Shown here one piece after another: positions 55,181-64,000 of a DNA stretch of 64,000 bases (positions within the stretch are counted from its first letter, which is position 1; each line of letters starts with the position of its first letter). The stretch spans positions 124,001 through 188,000 of the forward strand of contig JAFGGC010000001.1 of NCBI GenBank assembly GCA_016930715.1. Direction: 5' to 3'. The notes beneath the pieces were generated by a model. The model had not been told where the DNA came from, did not search any database, and worked only from the letters and a program-made list of their open reading frames with translations. The DNA is from Endomicrobiales bacterium. Lineage in GTDB: Bacteria > Elusimicrobiota > Endomicrobiia > Endomicrobiales > JAFGGC01. Both the position numbers and the translations under genes were made by a program.

Positions 55181-55746
55181 GAAATCGGCACCAGCAACCT
55201 ATAAAGTTCGAGTTCCCTGCCGTTCATCTCACGCCGTTCCTGTGATTCGATTTTAATTTCCTGTGAAATGGAACCCGCCGACTGGACGGCCCTTATCAGC
55301 CCGTCTAAAAGGTCGAAACCCTTCTTTTCCTGCGCCAGGGCCAGGACCTGCAGCCTGACCACGTTCTTGTTGTTCTGGACCTGCAGGGTTATGTCGGTAA
55401 GGCACGCCCCCTGCGGGAGACCGAGCGAAAGACTTTTTAGAAGAGGGCTGATATTCGTCCTCCTGCTGACTATGTCGCGAATGGTCTTCATATTGGGATA
55501 ATACGCGTCCCATTCCACCTCGAGTTCGGCGATGCCGTGACCTTCCTTTATCTCGTTTATCTGCTGCCTGAAGTATTGTATCTTGTTCGTGTACTGCGCT
55601 ATTTCGCCGGTCAGCATAAAAAGTTTCACGATCAGGAACACCGCGAAGCCGCCTACGGCCAGATAAAGCAGCCTTATTGCTGCGGTAAGCTTCTTCTGCG
55701 TCCGTATGACGCTCACCCTGCTGCGTATAAGATTCAGCTCATACAT
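55177..55746 (-). CDS. pilN: PilN-like protein
   Basis: 'MYELNLIRSRVSVIRTQKKLTAAIRLLYLAVGGFAVFLIVKLF'; between pilO and pilM. Confidence 0.8.
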   Translation of the reverse strand: MYELNLIRSRVSVIRTQKKLTAAIRLLYLAVGGFAVFLIVKLFMLTGEIAQYTNKIQYFRQQINEIKEGHGIAELEVEWDAYYPNMKTIRDIVSRRTNISPLLKSLSLGLPQGACLTDITLQVQNNKNVVRLQVLALAQEKKGFDLLDGLIRAVQSAGSISQEIKIESQERREMNGRELELYRLLVPIS

Positions 55747-56746
55747 TTTTAATATCCCTCATCGCCAAGCCCAGTGCCACAGCCAGAAAAGGACCGTACT
55801 TTTTTCTGGCATTCCCCTTTATTTCAACATGGTTCAGTGGATTCCAGCACTCCGTCTGTATCCCAAGGGTTTCGAATATGAACGAATCCAATCCGAAAAG
55901 ACAGGACGTGCCGCCGGTAACAAGGATTTTGTCTATGTTCACTATTTTTTTTCTGGACATGCAGTATTCGACCGAACGGTAAATGGCTTCAAGGACTTCC
56001 GGCGAGGTCTTTCGCAGAATGTTCTTGATGTTGAGCCCGATATCTTTCCAAACGCGCGGCTGTTTCTTTATTTCTTCGGCCATTTCAGGCTTGATGTTGA
56101 AGTGCGCGGCTATCTCGGCGGTTACGCTCTTGCCGCCGAAAGCGACGTTCCTCGCGAAACGAAGCGCTCCGCTGTCAACCACGGATATCGTCGAAACACT
56201 GTGGCCGATATCCACCAGCACAACGGATTGCTTTTCGGCGCCTTCATAAAACGCGAGAAAAGAATTCGCCAGCGCAAGGTTATTGATATCCACGCACAGC
56301 GGCTCAAGACCCGCGTTTCTCAGCGGCTGAAGCTGGTTGTCCACGTTAGCCTGGGGCACGGCCACAAAAAGGACGTCAAGCTTGCCGCTTTCGTTCCTTG
56401 AAAGAACCTGGTAATCGGAATACATCTGGCCGAGGTCAAGCGACACGTTTTGCTGCGCTTCGATACTGACCGCGCCGTCGAGTTCTTCGCCGGAAAGATC
56501 GGGAAGCGTGAAATTGCGCGTCACCACCTGCCCGCCGCCCACGGACACCCCCACGGAGGAGTCAAACACCTCTCCGACTTTTGCGATGTTTTTGATTTTT
56601 TCGGCCAAAAGCGCGTGATTTTTCGGGTTGTTCTCCACCACAGCGGGGTTCCTGCCCATCACCGCGGAAACGACGTGGAACTTGGCGTCCTTCTTGTGCA
56701 CTTTGCAGATCTTGATGTTCTTTGAGCCGATATCGACAGCAATCAA
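55739..56746 (-). CDS. pilM: PilM-like actin-fold pilus assembly ATPase (TTG start proposed, overlapping upstream stop as TTGA)
   Basis: 'LIAVDIGSKNIKICKVHK', 'SVVLVDIGHSVSTISVVDSGALRFARNVAFGGKSVTAEIA', 'ILVTGGTSCLFGLDSFI'. Confidence 0.9.
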   Translation of the reverse strand: MIAVDIGSKNIKICKVHKKDAKFHVVSAVMGRNPAVVENNPKNHALLAEKIKNIAKVGEVFDSSVGVSVGGGQVVTRNFTLPDLSGEELDGAVSIEAQQNVSLDLGQMYSDYQVLSRNESGKLDVLFVAVPQANVDNQLQPLRNAGLEPLCVDINNLALANSFLAFYEGAEKQSVVLVDIGHSVSTISVVDSGALRFARNVAFGGKSVTAEIAAHFNIKPEMAEEIKKQPRVWKDIGLNIKNILRKTSPEVLEAIYRSVEYCMSRKKIVNIDKILVTGGTSCLFGLDSFIFETLGIQTECWNPLNHVEIKGNARKKYGPFLAVALGLAMRDIKNV

Positions 56747-57255
56747 TGAATTACCCTCTCGATCGGAAATTCCTTCCACGAACCGATGACCTGCCTGACC
56801 CTCCACGGGCCCGTGGTTATCTCAATAACGTTCTCCGTCCTCTGGCGAAAATCTTCGGAACCGGTAACGTTTGTAGTGTACAAGCCCTGAGTTTCCACCA
56901 GATAGTACCCGGCCGTCTGCGCGCTTGTCGAAACGTTCGCGTCAAACGGATCGATGCTTACGGTCATCTGTACCTGGTAATTGGCGCCGCTTTCTATTAT
57001 CCTCGCGTTATGAACATAGAAGGGATTCGTGTCGTCGCTGTGGCCCGGCCTGTTTTCCGGGAATACCTGAAGGTAATACAGCCACGATCTGGCCAGTTCC
57101 GCCCCGCTTTCAGCGGCGTACAGCGCCTTGGTTGTTGTACTTGCCTGTATCGCCTGCATCCTCTGTTCGCCGTATATATATATCAAGGCCATGCCAATTA
57201 TGCTCAGGACAAAACTGAATATAAGCACCGTGAATAATATCGCACCCTTTTTCAT
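56743..57255 (-). CDS. PilX-like pilus assembly protein
   Basis: 'MKKGAILFTVLIFSFVLSIIGMALIYIYGEQRMQAIQASTTTKALYAAESGAELARSWLYYL'. Confidence 0.8.
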   Translation of the reverse strand: MKKGAILFTVLIFSFVLSIIGMALIYIYGEQRMQAIQASTTTKALYAAESGAELARSWLYYLQVFPENRPGHSDDTNPFYVHNARIIESGANYQVQMTVSIDPFDANVSTSAQTAGYYLVETQGLYTTNVTGSEDFRQRTENVIEITTGPWRVRQVIGSWKEFPIERVIH

Positions 57256-57258
57256 TTT

Positions 57259-57834
57259 CTATCTGAGATTCCTGGTCTTTATTTTGAACTTGGTCTTGAC
57301 GTTTATCTGTTTGCCGCTCGGAAGGTTGCGTGTCTGTTCAAGATCAACCGATACATCCGTAGAATCCACGGTATAGTTCAGGTTGCTGATATCCCCTAAA
57401 AGCATCATCACCCCGTCGGTCGTCGCAGGATACGATATTAATCCGCCTCCGCCGGTCTCCGCGTAAGTGTAATTGTACTCGAGGAACTCGCCGCTTCTTA
57501 TGAACCTGTCACGCTTATACCTCGCAGATCCCGTTGTCCGGTCGACAACGTCGAATATGAGCGTGTTTCCGCTCTGCCTGAAGTTGTAGGACGAGCCGCC
57601 AGTGGGGTCAGTCACGGCGCTTCTTACCTGGAACTCGAATATGCTTCTGAAACCCCTGCTCTCGTTTATCATACGGGTCATCTCTTCCGCTTTTTTCCAG
57701 GACTCGATAGTATATATGATTATCAAGCCGGCAAATATGAAAATCACCGCGCTGATGACCATCGAAACCAACATCTCGATTAGCGTCATTCCCGTTTCAT
57801 ACCTGTCCATCAAGCTCACCGCAGCCGCGCTCAT
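57259..57834 (-). CDS. Prepilin-type minor pilin (PilW/PulJ-like)
   Basis: 'ETGMTLIEMLVSMVISAVIFIFAGLIIIYTIE'. Confidence 0.82.
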   Translation of the reverse strand: MSAAAVSLMDRYETGMTLIEMLVSMVISAVIFIFAGLIIIYTIESWKKAEEMTRMINESRGFRSIFEFQVRSAVTDPTGGSSYNFRQSGNTLIFDVVDRTTGSARYKRDRFIRSGEFLEYNYTYAETGGGGLISYPATTDGVMMLLGDISNLNYTVDSTDVSVDLEQTRNLPSGKQINVKTKFKIKTRNLR

Positions 57835-57840
57835 AAAACC

Positions 57841-58248
57841 TCACTGAAAACTGTTCGAATCAACCAGATACCTTGTAAACACCATATTACTAGTTTCCCC
57901 CCCGGACTGCCAGTCCACCGCCGCCTGCAGGCGTTTGTAGGGGTAAGGCTGTCCCGCCTCGACTGCCGGGAACCATCCGGACGATACGTCGAAATTAAGG
58001 TTAAAAACAGTGCCGATATCCGCAAGGCGGTCGATGGCGCTCGTATAGGTTACCACAAGGCTGAAATCTTCGGCGCAAGCCGTTTCTATCGCGGCCCTCG
58101 ATACCTCCTGTGCCACGTTCTCCGCTCTCGCCACGACAACGTGTTTTTCTCCCAGCGTGAAAAAAGCTACCCCGGCGAGCATCACGATGGAAAACACCGC
58201 GATGCCGACAAGAACTTCAATCAGCGTAAAACCGTTTTTTATCGTCAT
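57841..58248 (-). CDS. Prepilin-type minor pilin (PilV/PulI-like)
   Basis: 'MTIKNGFTLIEVLVGIAVFSIVMLAGVAFF'. Confidence 0.85.
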   Translation of the reverse strand: MTIKNGFTLIEVLVGIAVFSIVMLAGVAFFTLGEKHVVVARAENVAQEVSRAAIETACAEDFSLVVTYTSAIDRLADIGTVFNLNFDVSSGWFPAVEAGQPYPYKRLQAAVDWQSGGETSNMVFTRYLVDSNSFQ

Positions 58249-58269
58249 TTTATCGGCTAAATGCAGATA

Positions 58270-58680
58270 CTACAGGTTGTCCGCTATCGTCGGTCCGGCA
58301 GCGGTCGGCTGGCTGTACGTTACCATCATCCACGACGCTTCGCCCGAGCCGGTGGTATAGACATCGAACGCCGACCCGGTGACAGTGACCCTGTAGCTCG
58401 TGAAGTATTTATTCTGTGTCGCATCCACCTTCAGTTGAGCATCCATCTCTGTCGCGACGGCAACCGCACGAAATGAGCTGTTCTGCGCCATAAAGGCCTT
58501 CTCGGCATTCGCGACGGAAGACACGAGAGCCCTTCCTTCTGCGGCTATGGCACCGCGTGTGTAGCCCCTGTAGATAGGCACGGAAACCGCAGCGAGTATG
58601 CCTATAATCACAAGAACCACCATCAGATCAATAAGCGCGAAGCCAGCGCAGTTCTTTTTGACGCAACTACTTATAGCAAA
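58270..58680 (-). pseudogene. Second pilin copy (paralogue of 58745-59143) lacking a conventional start codon before the prepilin motif
   Basis: Frame reads ...[41 protein letters not shown]. No in-frame ATG/GTG/TTG between an upstream TAG and the internal ATG at 58623. Confidence 0.7.
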
Positions 58681-58744
58681 AGAACTCTCGTCCCTTTTAT
58701 GAGAACCTGTTATACGAAACTTCTATCAGCGGATAATCGCGAGA

Positions 58745-59143
58745 TTACAGATTGTCCGTGATCGTGGGACCCGCAGTAGCAGGCTGAATGTACGTAACGT
58801 TAATGCCTGACGCTTCGCTGGCACCGGCACCAGTCGTTATAACTGTGAAAGCCGCTCCCGCGACGGTAACCGTGTAGTCCCTGAAGTATCTGTTCTGGGT
58901 GGCATCCACCTTAAGCTGAGCGTCCATCGCCGTTACAGTGCCGACAGGGCGGTAGGATGAGTTCTGCGCCATGAATATCTTCTCGGCATTCGCGACCGCG
59001 GAAGCCAGAGCCCTCCCTTCTGCAGCCATGGCGCCCTGCGTGTAATTCCTGTAGATGGGCACTGAAACTGCCGCAAGGATGCCTACGATAACGATAACCA
59101 CCATCAACTCGACAAGCGTGAAACCTTTTGCCTTCTTGGACAT
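58745..59143 (-). CDS. pilA: Major type IV pilin-like protein
   Basis: '[46 protein letters not shown]'. Confidence 0.93.
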   Translation of the reverse strand: MSKKAKGFTLVELMVVIVIVGILAAVSVPIYRNYTQGAMAAEGRALASAVANAEKIFMAQNSSYRPVGTVTAMDAQLKVDATQNRYFRDYTVTVAGAAFTVITTGAGASEASGINVTYIQPATAGPTITDNL

Positions 59144-59209
59144 TTTGTCCTCCCTTTATTTAATTTCCTTCTCTCTTGCTGCTCGAAACTGGCGTCATCA
59201 CCTCCGGTT

Positions 59210-60457
59210 CTATTGTTTCATCATGGCCGAACCAAGCTTGAATATCGGAAGATACATGACAATGACCACAACCCCTATCAGCCCCCCCAGCGAAACTATC
59301 AGTATAGGCTCTATTATAGAGCTCATCGCCACGACGGCCGCGTCGACCTCATCCGTGTAATAATCCGATATCTTCTCGAACATCTCGTCGAGCTTGCCCG
59401 ATTTTTCCCCTACCGAGGTCATCCTTGCGACCATTTTGGGAAATACCGCCATTTTCATCATTTCATCCGATACGGTCGAACCCTCTATGACCTTCGTCCT
59501 TATCTCAAGAATTTTTGATTCCACGTAGGCGTTGTCGGCGACGCGGGCCGCCACTTCGAGCGAAACGACTATATCGTTGCCGCTTTTTAGAAGCGTCGCG
59601 AAAGTCTGAAAAAATCTGGCAAATACGATCTTCCTGTTTATCTCGCCGAATATGGGCAAGTTCAAAAGGGCCGTGTCCATTATCATCCTGCCTGATGAGG
59701 TTTTATACCAGAAGGCGAACGTCAGCACTACTCCCGCAAAAACTATCATCAAATAGGGTATGTTCTGGATCATAAACTCCGAAATGGCTATTGTAATGAG
59801 TGTCGGCGTCGGAAGCTGCGCCCCGAAAGAGGCGAACATAGCCTTGAATTTCGGTATCAGGAAAAACACCAGCCCGCCGAGCGCCAGGAGGAAGAAACCA
59901 GCCACGAACGCCGGATACATACTCGCCGCCTGGACCTTTCTTTTGAGTTTCACCGTATTCTCCAGGTACAGGGCGAGGTCCAGAAGGATTTTCGCGAGCT
60001 TCCCGCTCCTCTCGCCCGCGGCTACAAGGGAAACGAAAACCCTGCCGAAGACCGACTGGTATTTCTTCATCGAATCGGACATCGTGCTTCCGCCCCTGAT
60101 GTCGTTAGCTATCTCTTTGAGCATCTTCTTGAACGAAAGCCTGACGGACATTTCGGAAACATCGTCTATGGATTCCAGTATCGGCACGCCCGCGTTTATC
60201 AGCGTCGCCAGCTGGCGGCAGAATACCGCTATCTCCTGAAGGGTGACGCTCACGCGCACGGAACCCTTCGCTGTTTTTTCCGCGGCGGGCGCGGCGCCGC
60301 CTTTCGAGGTTTTCGAGCCCTTGGCGCCGGTCACCGAGAACACTACAAGCCCCTCGGCGTTCAACATCGCCACGAGCTCTCTTTCGGACGCGGCCATCCT
60401 TGAGCCCTCAACGAGCTCGTTGTTCGCGTTCCTTGCCCTGAATAAAAATTTAGGCAT
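59210..60457 (-). CDS. pilC: Type IV pilus inner-membrane protein PilC (GspF family)
   Basis: 'EIAVFCRQLATLINAGVPILESIDDVSEM', 'VARMTSVGEKSGKLDEMFEKISDYYTDEVDAAVVAMSSIIEPILIVSLGGLIG'. Confidence 0.96.
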   Translation of the reverse strand: MPKFLFRARNANNELVEGSRMAASERELVAMLNAEGLVVFSVTGAKGSKTSKGGAAPAAEKTAKGSVRVSVTLQEIAVFCRQLATLINAGVPILESIDDVSEMSVRLSFKKMLKEIANDIRGGSTMSDSMKKYQSVFGRVFVSLVAAGERSGKLAKILLDLALYLENTVKLKRKVQAASMYPAFVAGFFLLALGGLVFFLIPKFKAMFASFGAQLPTPTLITIAISEFMIQNIPYLMIVFAGVVLTFAFWYKTSSGRMIMDTALLNLPIFGEINRKIVFARFFQTFATLLKSGNDIVVSLEVAARVADNAYVESKILEIRTKVIEGSTVSDEMMKMAVFPKMVARMTSVGEKSGKLDEMFEKISDYYTDEVDAAVVAMSSIIEPILIVSLGGLIGVVVIVMYLPIFKLGSAMMKQ

Positions 60458-61535
60458 AATTCTCCTGCCCGAGAAGCCTGCCCAGTTCCTTGTCCCTCTT
60501 TGTTTTCGTCATTGCGAATTCCGGGCTTATCTTTCCGCCCTTGACCAGATCAGAAAGCGACTGGCTCATAGTCTGCATTCCTAGACCAGTCCCCATCTGA
60601 ATGTGGGAATGTATCTGTTCTACCTTATTTTCTCTTATGATGTTCTGTATGGCGGGCGTGACGATCATTATCTCGCTGGCCATGACGCGCCCCTGTCCGT
60701 CCTTCTTCGGCAGAAGCATCTGGTTTATGACGCCGCGCAGGACGTAGGATATCTGCGTCGAGATCTGCGTCTGGTGAGTTGCCGGGAACGAATCGACCAT
60801 CCTTCTTATAGACTCGCTGGCATCGCCGGTATGGAGCGTGGCGAACACCAGATGCCCCGTCTCCGCGATGGTGAGAGCCGATGTCATCGTCTCGGTATCC
60901 CTCATCTCGCCTATCACTACTATGTCCGGGTCCTCCCTCAGTATGAACTTCAACGCGTCTATGAAATTCGGCGTGTCCTGTTTCACTTCCCTCTGATGTA
61001 TCAGCGCCTTGTTGTTCTTGTGTATGTATTCTATCGGATCCTCGATGGATATCACGTGGCAGTTCCTTGTCTTGTTTATGTAATCTATCATTGAAGCCAG
61101 CGTCGTCGTTTTTCCGCTGCCCACCGGCCCGCAAACGAGCACAAGGCCGTGCGGAAGCGAACAGAACTTCTTCAGCGGTTCGGCGGGTATCCCGAGGTAG
61201 TCTATCCCGATTATTTCTAGAGGGAGAAGCCGTATCGCGGCCGAGATCGTGCCCCTTTGCTGGTATATGTTGACCCTGAACCTCCCGAGTTCGTGCTCTC
61301 CGAAAGAAAAATCGAGCGTTTTGGTTTCCAGATACGCCTTTTTTTCGTCTTCGTTCAAAAGGCTGTAGAGAAGGTTCTCGAGCTCTTCCTTCGACACGGG
61401 AGGGAGTTCGGACTGGACGATCTTGCCGTTGACCCTAATGTGAGGAACGCTGCCGACCGTCAGATGAAGGTCGGACGCCCCCTTGCCGCTCATATATTGC
61501 AGCATGGATATCATTTTTTCGTGCCAGTTGACCAT
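60450..61535 (-). CDS. pilT: Pilus retraction ATPase PilT
   Basis: 'GKGASDLHLTVGSVPHIRVNGKI', 'LVCGPVGSGKTTTLASMIDYINKTRNCHVISIEDPIEYIH', 'AETGHLVFATLHTGDASESIRRMVDSFP'. Confidence 0.97.
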   Translation of the reverse strand: MVNWHEKMISMLQYMSGKGASDLHLTVGSVPHIRVNGKIVQSELPPVSKEELENLLYSLLNEDEKKAYLETKTLDFSFGEHELGRFRVNIYQQRGTISAAIRLLPLEIIGIDYLGIPAEPLKKFCSLPHGLVLVCGPVGSGKTTTLASMIDYINKTRNCHVISIEDPIEYIHKNNKALIHQREVKQDTPNFIDALKFILREDPDIVVIGEMRDTETMTSALTIAETGHLVFATLHTGDASESIRRMVDSFPATHQTQISTQISYVLRGVINQMLLPKKDGQGRVMASEIMIVTPAIQNIIRENKVEQIHSHIQMGTGLGMQTMSQSLSDLVKGGKISPEFAMTKTKRDKELGRLLGQENYA

Positions 61536-61585
61536 ATAGATCCTTGATTACACAGATTTCAACAATATTCCACAGATTAAAGACG

Positions 61586-63280
61586 TTATCCCGCCGCCGT
61601 GACCGACAATACCTCATCGACCGTGGTTTTCCCGGCTAAAAGATTCTCTATCGCGCTGTCCCTCAAGGTTTTCATGCCTTCCTTGATCGCCTGTTCCTTG
61701 ATGACAACATCCCCTTCGCCCGCAAGTATCATTTTCTTAATAGGAGTAGAAAGCTTGAGCACCTCGCTTATGACGCTGCGGCCCTTGTAACCAGTCCCGA
61801 AGCATTTCTCGCATCCCACTCCGTGGTATACTTTCGCGTGCTTGTCCTTAAGGTCTAGCTTTTCAAGCATCTTGGCGGGCAGTTCGTGCAATTCCTTGCA
61901 ATTCGGGCATATCTTTCGTATCAGCCTCTGGGCTATGACAAGGTCCACCGCATCGGCTATGAGTATCGGCTCTATCCCCATGTAGCCAAGCCGCGAAAGT
62001 GAGCTCACGGCGTCGTTCGTGTGAAGTGTCGAAAGGACCAGGTGCCCCGTGAGCGCGGCCTGCACGGCTATCTCGGCGGTCTCCTTGTCCCTGATTTCTC
62101 CGACCATTATGACGTCCGGGTCCTGCCTCAGGACAGAACGAAGCACGTGCGCGAAACTCAGCCCTATCTGCGGCTTCACCTGCACCTGGTTGATTTTTTT
62201 CAGCTCGTATTCCACCGGGTCCTCAACGGTCACTATGTTCTTTTCAGGCGTGTTGATGAAGCTAAGCCCCGTGTAAAGCGTCGTCGTCTTTCCGCTGCCC
62301 GTGGGTCCGGTCACGAGTATCATACCGTGGGGCCTCTGCAGGGCCTCGCGGAATTTCTCGGCGTCTTCCTTAGAAAAACCGAGATCATCAAGCTGGAGGC
62401 TGACCGTTGTGCGGTCAAGGACTCTCAACACGACCTTCTCCCCGTATATGGTTGGCAGGGTCGAGACACGGACGTCCACCTTCTTGTCGCCGATCTTCAT
62501 CTTGCACTTGCCGTCCTGCGGCAGGCGGCGCTCTGCGATATCGAGGTTCGCGATTATTTTTATCCTCGAAACGATAGCGTTGAAGAACTTTTTCGGCGGA
62601 GGCGGGGACTCCCTGAGCTCCCCGTCAAGCCTCATTCTTAAAGCAACCCCGTTTTCCTCCGGTTCAAGGTGAATGTCGCTGGCCGATTTTGTCACCGCCT
62701 CGTAGAGAAGGGCATTGACGTACTTTATTATGGGCGCCGCGTCAGCCGCCTCGTAATCGTCCTTCGAAAGTTCCTCAAGCTCGTCTGTTTTTATCTCGCC
62801 GACGGCCTGGTCGGGAAGGTCCTTGACGTCCATAAGCCCGCCCGCGTAGTGCCTTTCGATCGCCTCTTTCAGTTCTTTTTCGCTCGAGAGAGAAACGGAA
62901 ACTTTCAGTTTCGTTTCGGCCTCTATCTCGTCTATCGCGTTGACGTTTGACGGGTCCGCCATCGCTATCTGCACGGCCCCTTCCCTCTTCGCTACCGGGA
63001 GCGCCATAAAACGCCGCGCCATTTTTTCCGGTACGAGCTTTAGCACCGCATCGTCGACCTTCAAATCAACAAGCCTGACGTAAGGAATGCGGAAAGATAT
63101 TGCCAGGCACTTCATCAGGTCTTCTTCCTTGATGTAGCCGCGTTTTATGAGTATGGTCCCGATTTTTTCCTTGGTTTTCTGCTGTTCGGAGAGGGCTTCC
63201 TTTAGCTGTTCTTTGGTTATGAAGTTATTTTCCAGAAGGATTTCGCCTATGTATTTCTTTCTCAGGGGCGCAATTGCCAT
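61586..63280 (-). CDS. pilB: Pilus extension ATPase PilB (GspE family)
   Basis: 'MILVTGPTGSGKTTTLYTGLSFINTPEKNIVTVEDPVEYELKKINQVQVKPQIGLSFAHVLRSVLRQDPDVIMVGEIRDKETAEIAVQAALTGHLVLSTLHTNDA'. Confidence 0.97.
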   Translation of the reverse strand: MAIAPLRKKYIGEILLENNFITKEQLKEALSEQQKTKEKIGTILIKRGYIKEEDLMKCLAISFRIPYVRLVDLKVDDAVLKLVPEKMARRFMALPVAKREGAVQIAMADPSNVNAIDEIEAETKLKVSVSLSSEKELKEAIERHYAGGLMDVKDLPDQAVGEIKTDELEELSKDDYEAADAAPIIKYVNALLYEAVTKSASDIHLEPEENGVALRMRLDGELRESPPPPKKFFNAIVSRIKIIANLDIAERRLPQDGKCKMKIGDKKVDVRVSTLPTIYGEKVVLRVLDRTTVSLQLDDLGFSKEDAEKFREALQRPHGMILVTGPTGSGKTTTLYTGLSFINTPEKNIVTVEDPVEYELKKINQVQVKPQIGLSFAHVLRSVLRQDPDVIMVGEIRDKETAEIAVQAALTGHLVLSTLHTNDAVSSLSRLGYMGIEPILIADAVDLVIAQRLIRKICPNCKELHELPAKMLEKLDLKDKHAKVYHGVGCEKCFGTGYKGRSVISEVLKLSTPIKKMILAGEGDVVIKEQAIKEGMKTLRDSAIENLLAGKTTVDEVLSVTAAG

Positions 63281-63591
63281 AGGAGTGCTCCTTAAAACTT
63301 ATGCTTTCAGAATAACGGATTGCGCTGCGAATGTCTTTAATTTAAGACGGTTTTTCGATATAAACCCTTTAAAGACGCAAACATATTGATTTAGCAAATA
63401 CTTTTGTCATTTAATTATATATAACACATTCTAAAAAGTCAACGGTTTTTTAGAGCTTTTTTTTACTTGCGCTGTCTCCGGCTTTTAAAAACTCTTGACA
63501 ATCGGGGATTAATTTTAGATAATTCAATAAAAATCAGCGAAAACCTAATCAAGGGTTGTAAGCCAAAACCCTTAAAAACGCGGAGATAAAA

Positions 63592-64000
63592 ATGGATATT
63601 GCAACGATTATCGGTATTCTGATAGGGTTGGGGCTGGTTATAATATCGGTCCTTATCGCCGAAGGGGCAAAGGGCTTCATCCCTTTCCTGAATTACGAGG
63701 CGTTCCTGGTGGTAATGGGAGGCACTTTCTGCGCTCTCCTCGTGAACTATCCTTTAAGCGAAGTCGTCAAGCTCACCAAAGTGACCAAGAAAGTCCTTAC
63801 TTCCACGGAAGAGGAAGACACCGCCGCGATAATCACGACTTTCGTGGATCTTGCCAAAAAAGCGCGTTCCGACGGTTTCCTGGCCCTTGAAAACGACGTC
63901 AAGAACATGCGCAACGACTTCCTGAAGCGCGGCGTCCAGATGGTGATAGACGGGCTCGACAAGGAATTCATAGCGAACATGATGGAAACGGAACTGGGGC
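63592..64000 (+). CDS. motA: Flagellar motor stator protein MotA-like (continues past right edge)
   Basis: Open frame to the edge, absent from the track: MDIATIIGILIGLGLVIISVLIAEGAKGFIPFLNYEAFLVVMGGTFCALLVNYPLSEVVKLTKVTKKVL. Confidence 0.9.
   Translation, partial: MDIATIIGILIGLGLVIISVLIAEGAKGFIPFLNYEAFLVVMGGTFCALLVNYPLSEVVKLTKVTKKVLTSTEEEDTAAIITTFVDLAKKARSDGFLALENDVKNMRNDFLKRGVQMVIDGLDKEFIANMMETELG

Overview
This 64 kb window is bacterial chromosomal DNA, gene-dense, from a diderm with lipoproteins, outer-membrane proteins, type IV pili and probably a flagellar motor. It is probably from an uncultivated lineage; I cannot fix the taxonomy from sequence alone.

Main gene content, left to right:
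- An edge-truncated minus-strand exported protein that is absent from the ORF track.
- Two tandem copies of a PorV-like OMP + NHL/IPT-repeat protein pair.
- dnaE.
- An AmmeMemoRadiSam cluster (radical SAM, MEMO-AMMECR1 fusion, TauE/SafE-like) carrying export signals.
- BASS-type symporter, DUF1846 protein, and a lipoprotein/VWA-like/multi-TM membrane triad.
- Kef-type antiporter, MscS, PAS-GGDEF, baeRF-like protein, B12-type radical SAM.
- A mobile/accessory pocket at 29.9-33.3 kb.
- pdxA, two parvulin PPIases, a CheR-like methyltransferase with a signal peptide, alpha/beta hydrolase, APC permease, mfd, Ser/Thr kinase, PilZ, ppdK, FlbD, and a TMTC-like TPR protein.
- A complete minus-strand type IV pilus locus (pilQ-O-N-M, minor pilins, pilins, pilC, pilT, pilB).
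- motA running off the right edge.

Most notable finding: a tRNA-Arg(UCU) gene split inside its anticodon by a ~654-nt group I intron that encodes a PD-(D/E)XK homing-endonuclease-like ORF.

Other notable findings:
- A 157-bp nested foldback between two tRNA genes.
- A duplicated tRNA-His 3' end bounding a ~1.8 kb segment.
- Small nuclease ORFs (DUF559, GIY-YIG) packaged between palindromes.
- A pilin copy with no usable start codon.
- A recurring architecture of inverted degenerate ~7-bp repeats in consecutive intergenic spacers.

No CRISPR array or rRNA was seen.
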